A program made the translations under genes and the position numbers. A stretch of 64,000 nucleotides of DNA from Desulfobotulus pelophilus (GTDB taxonomy: Bacteria > Desulfobacterota > Desulfobacteria > Desulfobacterales > ASO4-4), in NCBI RefSeq assembly GCF_026155325.1, contig NZ_JAPFPW010000007.1, forward strand, positions 1 through 64,000, written 5' to 3'. Every line of letters starts with the position of its first letter. Positions within the stretch are counted from its first letter, which is position 1. The notes under the pieces are model-generated. The model was given only the letters and a program-made list of their open reading frames with translations. It was not told the origin of the DNA and made no database searches. This document shows positions 62,474 through 64,000 of this stretch, one piece after another.

Positions 62474-63898
62474 CTAATAGCGGTAGTGGTCCGGCTTAAA
62501 AGGTCCTTCAGGAGAAATTCCCAGATAGGAAGCCTGTTCCGGCGTCAGCCTGGTGAGACGCACACCCAGTCGGCCAAGGTGAAGACGGGCTACTTCTTCA
62601 TCCAGTGTTTTGGAAAGGGTATACACTTCTTTTTTGTGGGACTTCGTTGCCAGAGCAATCTGGGCAAGGGTCTGATTCGTGAAAGAGTTGCTCATGACAA
62701 AGCTGGGATGCCCCGTAGCACAGCCAAGATTGACGAGACGGCCTTCCGCCAGCACGATGATGGAACGGCCGGACTTCAACGTCCATTTATCCACCTGAGG
62801 CTTAATGTTCAGACACAGGCACTCTGGGGTCTCTTCCAGGTAAGCCATGTCGATCTCATTGTCAAAGTGACCGATATTACATACAATGGCCTCATTTTTC
62901 ATGGATTCCATATGCTGGCCTGTTATAACATGGTAATTTCCCGTGGCCGTGACAAAGATATCTCCCATGGAGGCCGCTTCTTCCATGGTCAGAACCTCAA
63001 AACCTTCCATGGCAGCCTGCAGGGCACAGATGGGATCAATTTCCGTCACAAGGACCCGGGCGCCAAAACCCTTCATGGATCGGGCACAGCCTTTACCCAC
63101 GTCACCATACCCGCAGATCACAACCACCTTGCCGGCAATCATGACGTCCGTTGCCCTTTTGATTCCGTCGGCAAGGGATTCCTGGCAGCCATAGAGGTTA
63201 TCAAATTTACTTTTGGTGACAGAATCGTTCACGTTGATGGCCGGAAAAAGCAGCTCTCCTTTTTTCTGCAGCTGATAAAGCCGCCCTACACCTGTGGTGG
63301 TTTCTTCGGAAACCCCACGGATTTTTTCCGCCATGCGGGTCCATTTGCCGGGATCCGTTCCATAAGCCAGACGAAGGCGGTCCTGCAGGCATTTTTCCTC
63401 CAGAGAACCCGGTTTTTTATCCAGAAGAGACGGGTCCTTTTCCACACGCACCCCTTCATGGACCATCAGAGTGGCATCCCCTCCATCATCCACAATGAGA
63501 TCCGGGCCGGAACCGTCGGGCCAGGTCAGGGCCATTTCCGTGCACCACCAGTACTCCTCCAGCGTTTCCCCTTTCCAGGCAAAAACCGCAGAGGAACCAT
63601 TGGCTGCAATGGCAGCAGCCGCATGATCCTGAGTGGAAAAAATATTGCAGGAAGCCCAGCGGATATCCGCTCCCAGCTCTTTTAACGTTTCAATGAGCAT
63701 GGCCGTCTGTATGGTCATGTGCAGGGATCCCGTTACCTTGAGACCTGCAAGGGGCTTTTCCTTTCCATATTTTTCCCTTGCCGCCATAAGACCGGGCATT
63801 TCGTTTTCCGCAAGCTGCATTTCCTTACGGCCGAAATCGGCTCCTGCCATATCCGCAACCTTGTGACCAAGGCTCAATTCCAGTGGCTGAACTGACAT
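62474..63898 (-). CDS. ahcY: Adenosylhomocysteinase
   Basis: The 474-residue enzyme splits S-adenosylhomocysteine into adenosine and homocysteine, sustaining methylation. It has [20 protein letters not shown], the NAD-binding [17 protein letters not shown] and the canonical end [15 protein letters not shown] precedes the ATG. The upstream 100 bp to the window edge shows no recognisable riboswitch. Confidence 0.97.
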   Translation of the reverse strand: MSVQPLELSLGHKVADMAGADFGRKEMQLAENEMPGLMAAREKYGKEKPLAGLKVTGSLHMTIQTAMLIETLKELGADIRWASCNIFSTQDHAAAAIAANGSSAVFAWKGETLEEYWWCTEMALTWPDGSGPDLIVDDGGDATLMVHEGVRVEKDPSLLDKKPGSLEEKCLQDRLRLAYGTDPGKWTRMAEKIRGVSEETTTGVGRLYQLQKKGELLFPAINVNDSVTKSKFDNLYGCQESLADGIKRATDVMIAGKVVVICGYGDVGKGCARSMKGFGARVLVTEIDPICALQAAMEGFEVLTMEEAASMGDIFVTATGNYHVITGQHMESMKNEAIVCNIGHFDNEIDMAYLEETPECLCLNIKPQVDKWTLKSGRSIIVLAEGRLVNLGCATGHPSFVMSNSFTNQTLAQIALATKSHKKEVYTLSKTLDEEVARLHLGRLGVRLTRLTPEQASYLGISPEGPFKPDHYRY

Positions 63899-64000
63899 AA
63901 ATTCACTCTCCTTTTAAGTTGTTATGATACATCTTTAAGAGATCTGGCCATCCATGCTGACCGACAACCGGAGCCCCCTTTTTGCCTTCCCCTTGTCCGC

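Noticed and set aside
63899-64000. SAH or SAM riboswitch before ahcY
   Set aside because: No recognisable conserved core, and the region is cut by the window edge.

Overview
The window is a bacterial chromosome segment dominated by one large flagellar and motility locus (about 1-40,641), followed by metabolic and transport genes. The organism is most likely a deltaproteobacterium in the broad sense (Desulfobacterota, possibly Desulfobacterales). This is inferred from the flagellar gene order, sigma-54 control of flagellar operons, FlhF/FlhG, secreted Ig-like proteins with an apparent choice-of-anchor U domain, and fatty-acid CoA-transferases. No rRNA, tRNA, CRISPR array, IS element or phage gene was seen.

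Layout. (1) 1-13,146, minus strand: the stator and export operon motA, motB-like, motB, fliL, fliM, fliN, fliO, fliP, fliQ, fliR, flhB, flhA, flhF, flhG, fliA, then a protein cut by the window edge that carries repeated FliM-N-type motifs. (2) 13,391-18,921, minus: flgE (giant hook protein), flgD (duplicated C-terminal module) and fliK, behind a sigma-54 promoter. (3) 19,181-24,077, plus: a strand-inverted block with its own sigma-54 promoter, encoding an LPP20/FlgP-like lipoprotein, a small membrane protein and two Ig-repeat surface proteins. (4) 24,307-31,681, minus: flgB, flgC, fliE, fliF, fliG, fliH, fliI, fliJ and a MotE-like gene, behind a sigma-54 promoter. (5) 32,002-40,641, minus: two sigma-54 activators (one with a dead receiver domain), a large TPR protein, cheY, cheX, a PilZ protein and an HD-GYP response regulator. 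(6) 41,084-64,000: a helicase, an Lrp regulator with lysA, a divergent pair of CoA-transferase genes, an RND efflux operon whose outer-membrane gene is a fusion, nadE, the livKHMGF branched-chain amino-acid ABC operon and ahcY.

How it works together. The two activators and RpoN would fire the sigma-54 promoters for the basal body, hook and FlgP-like block. FlhF and FlhG would set polar number and placement, and FliA would drive late genes that lie outside the window (no flagellin, FliD, FlgG/H/I or CheA is seen here). CheY, CheX, PilZ and HD-GYP connect the motor to chemotaxis and c-di-GMP. The most unusual items are the FliM-N motif array protein, the two-MotB stator operon, the enlarged FlgE/FlgD hook pair, the inverted Ig/FlgP block and the ABC_sub_bind-TolC fusion.
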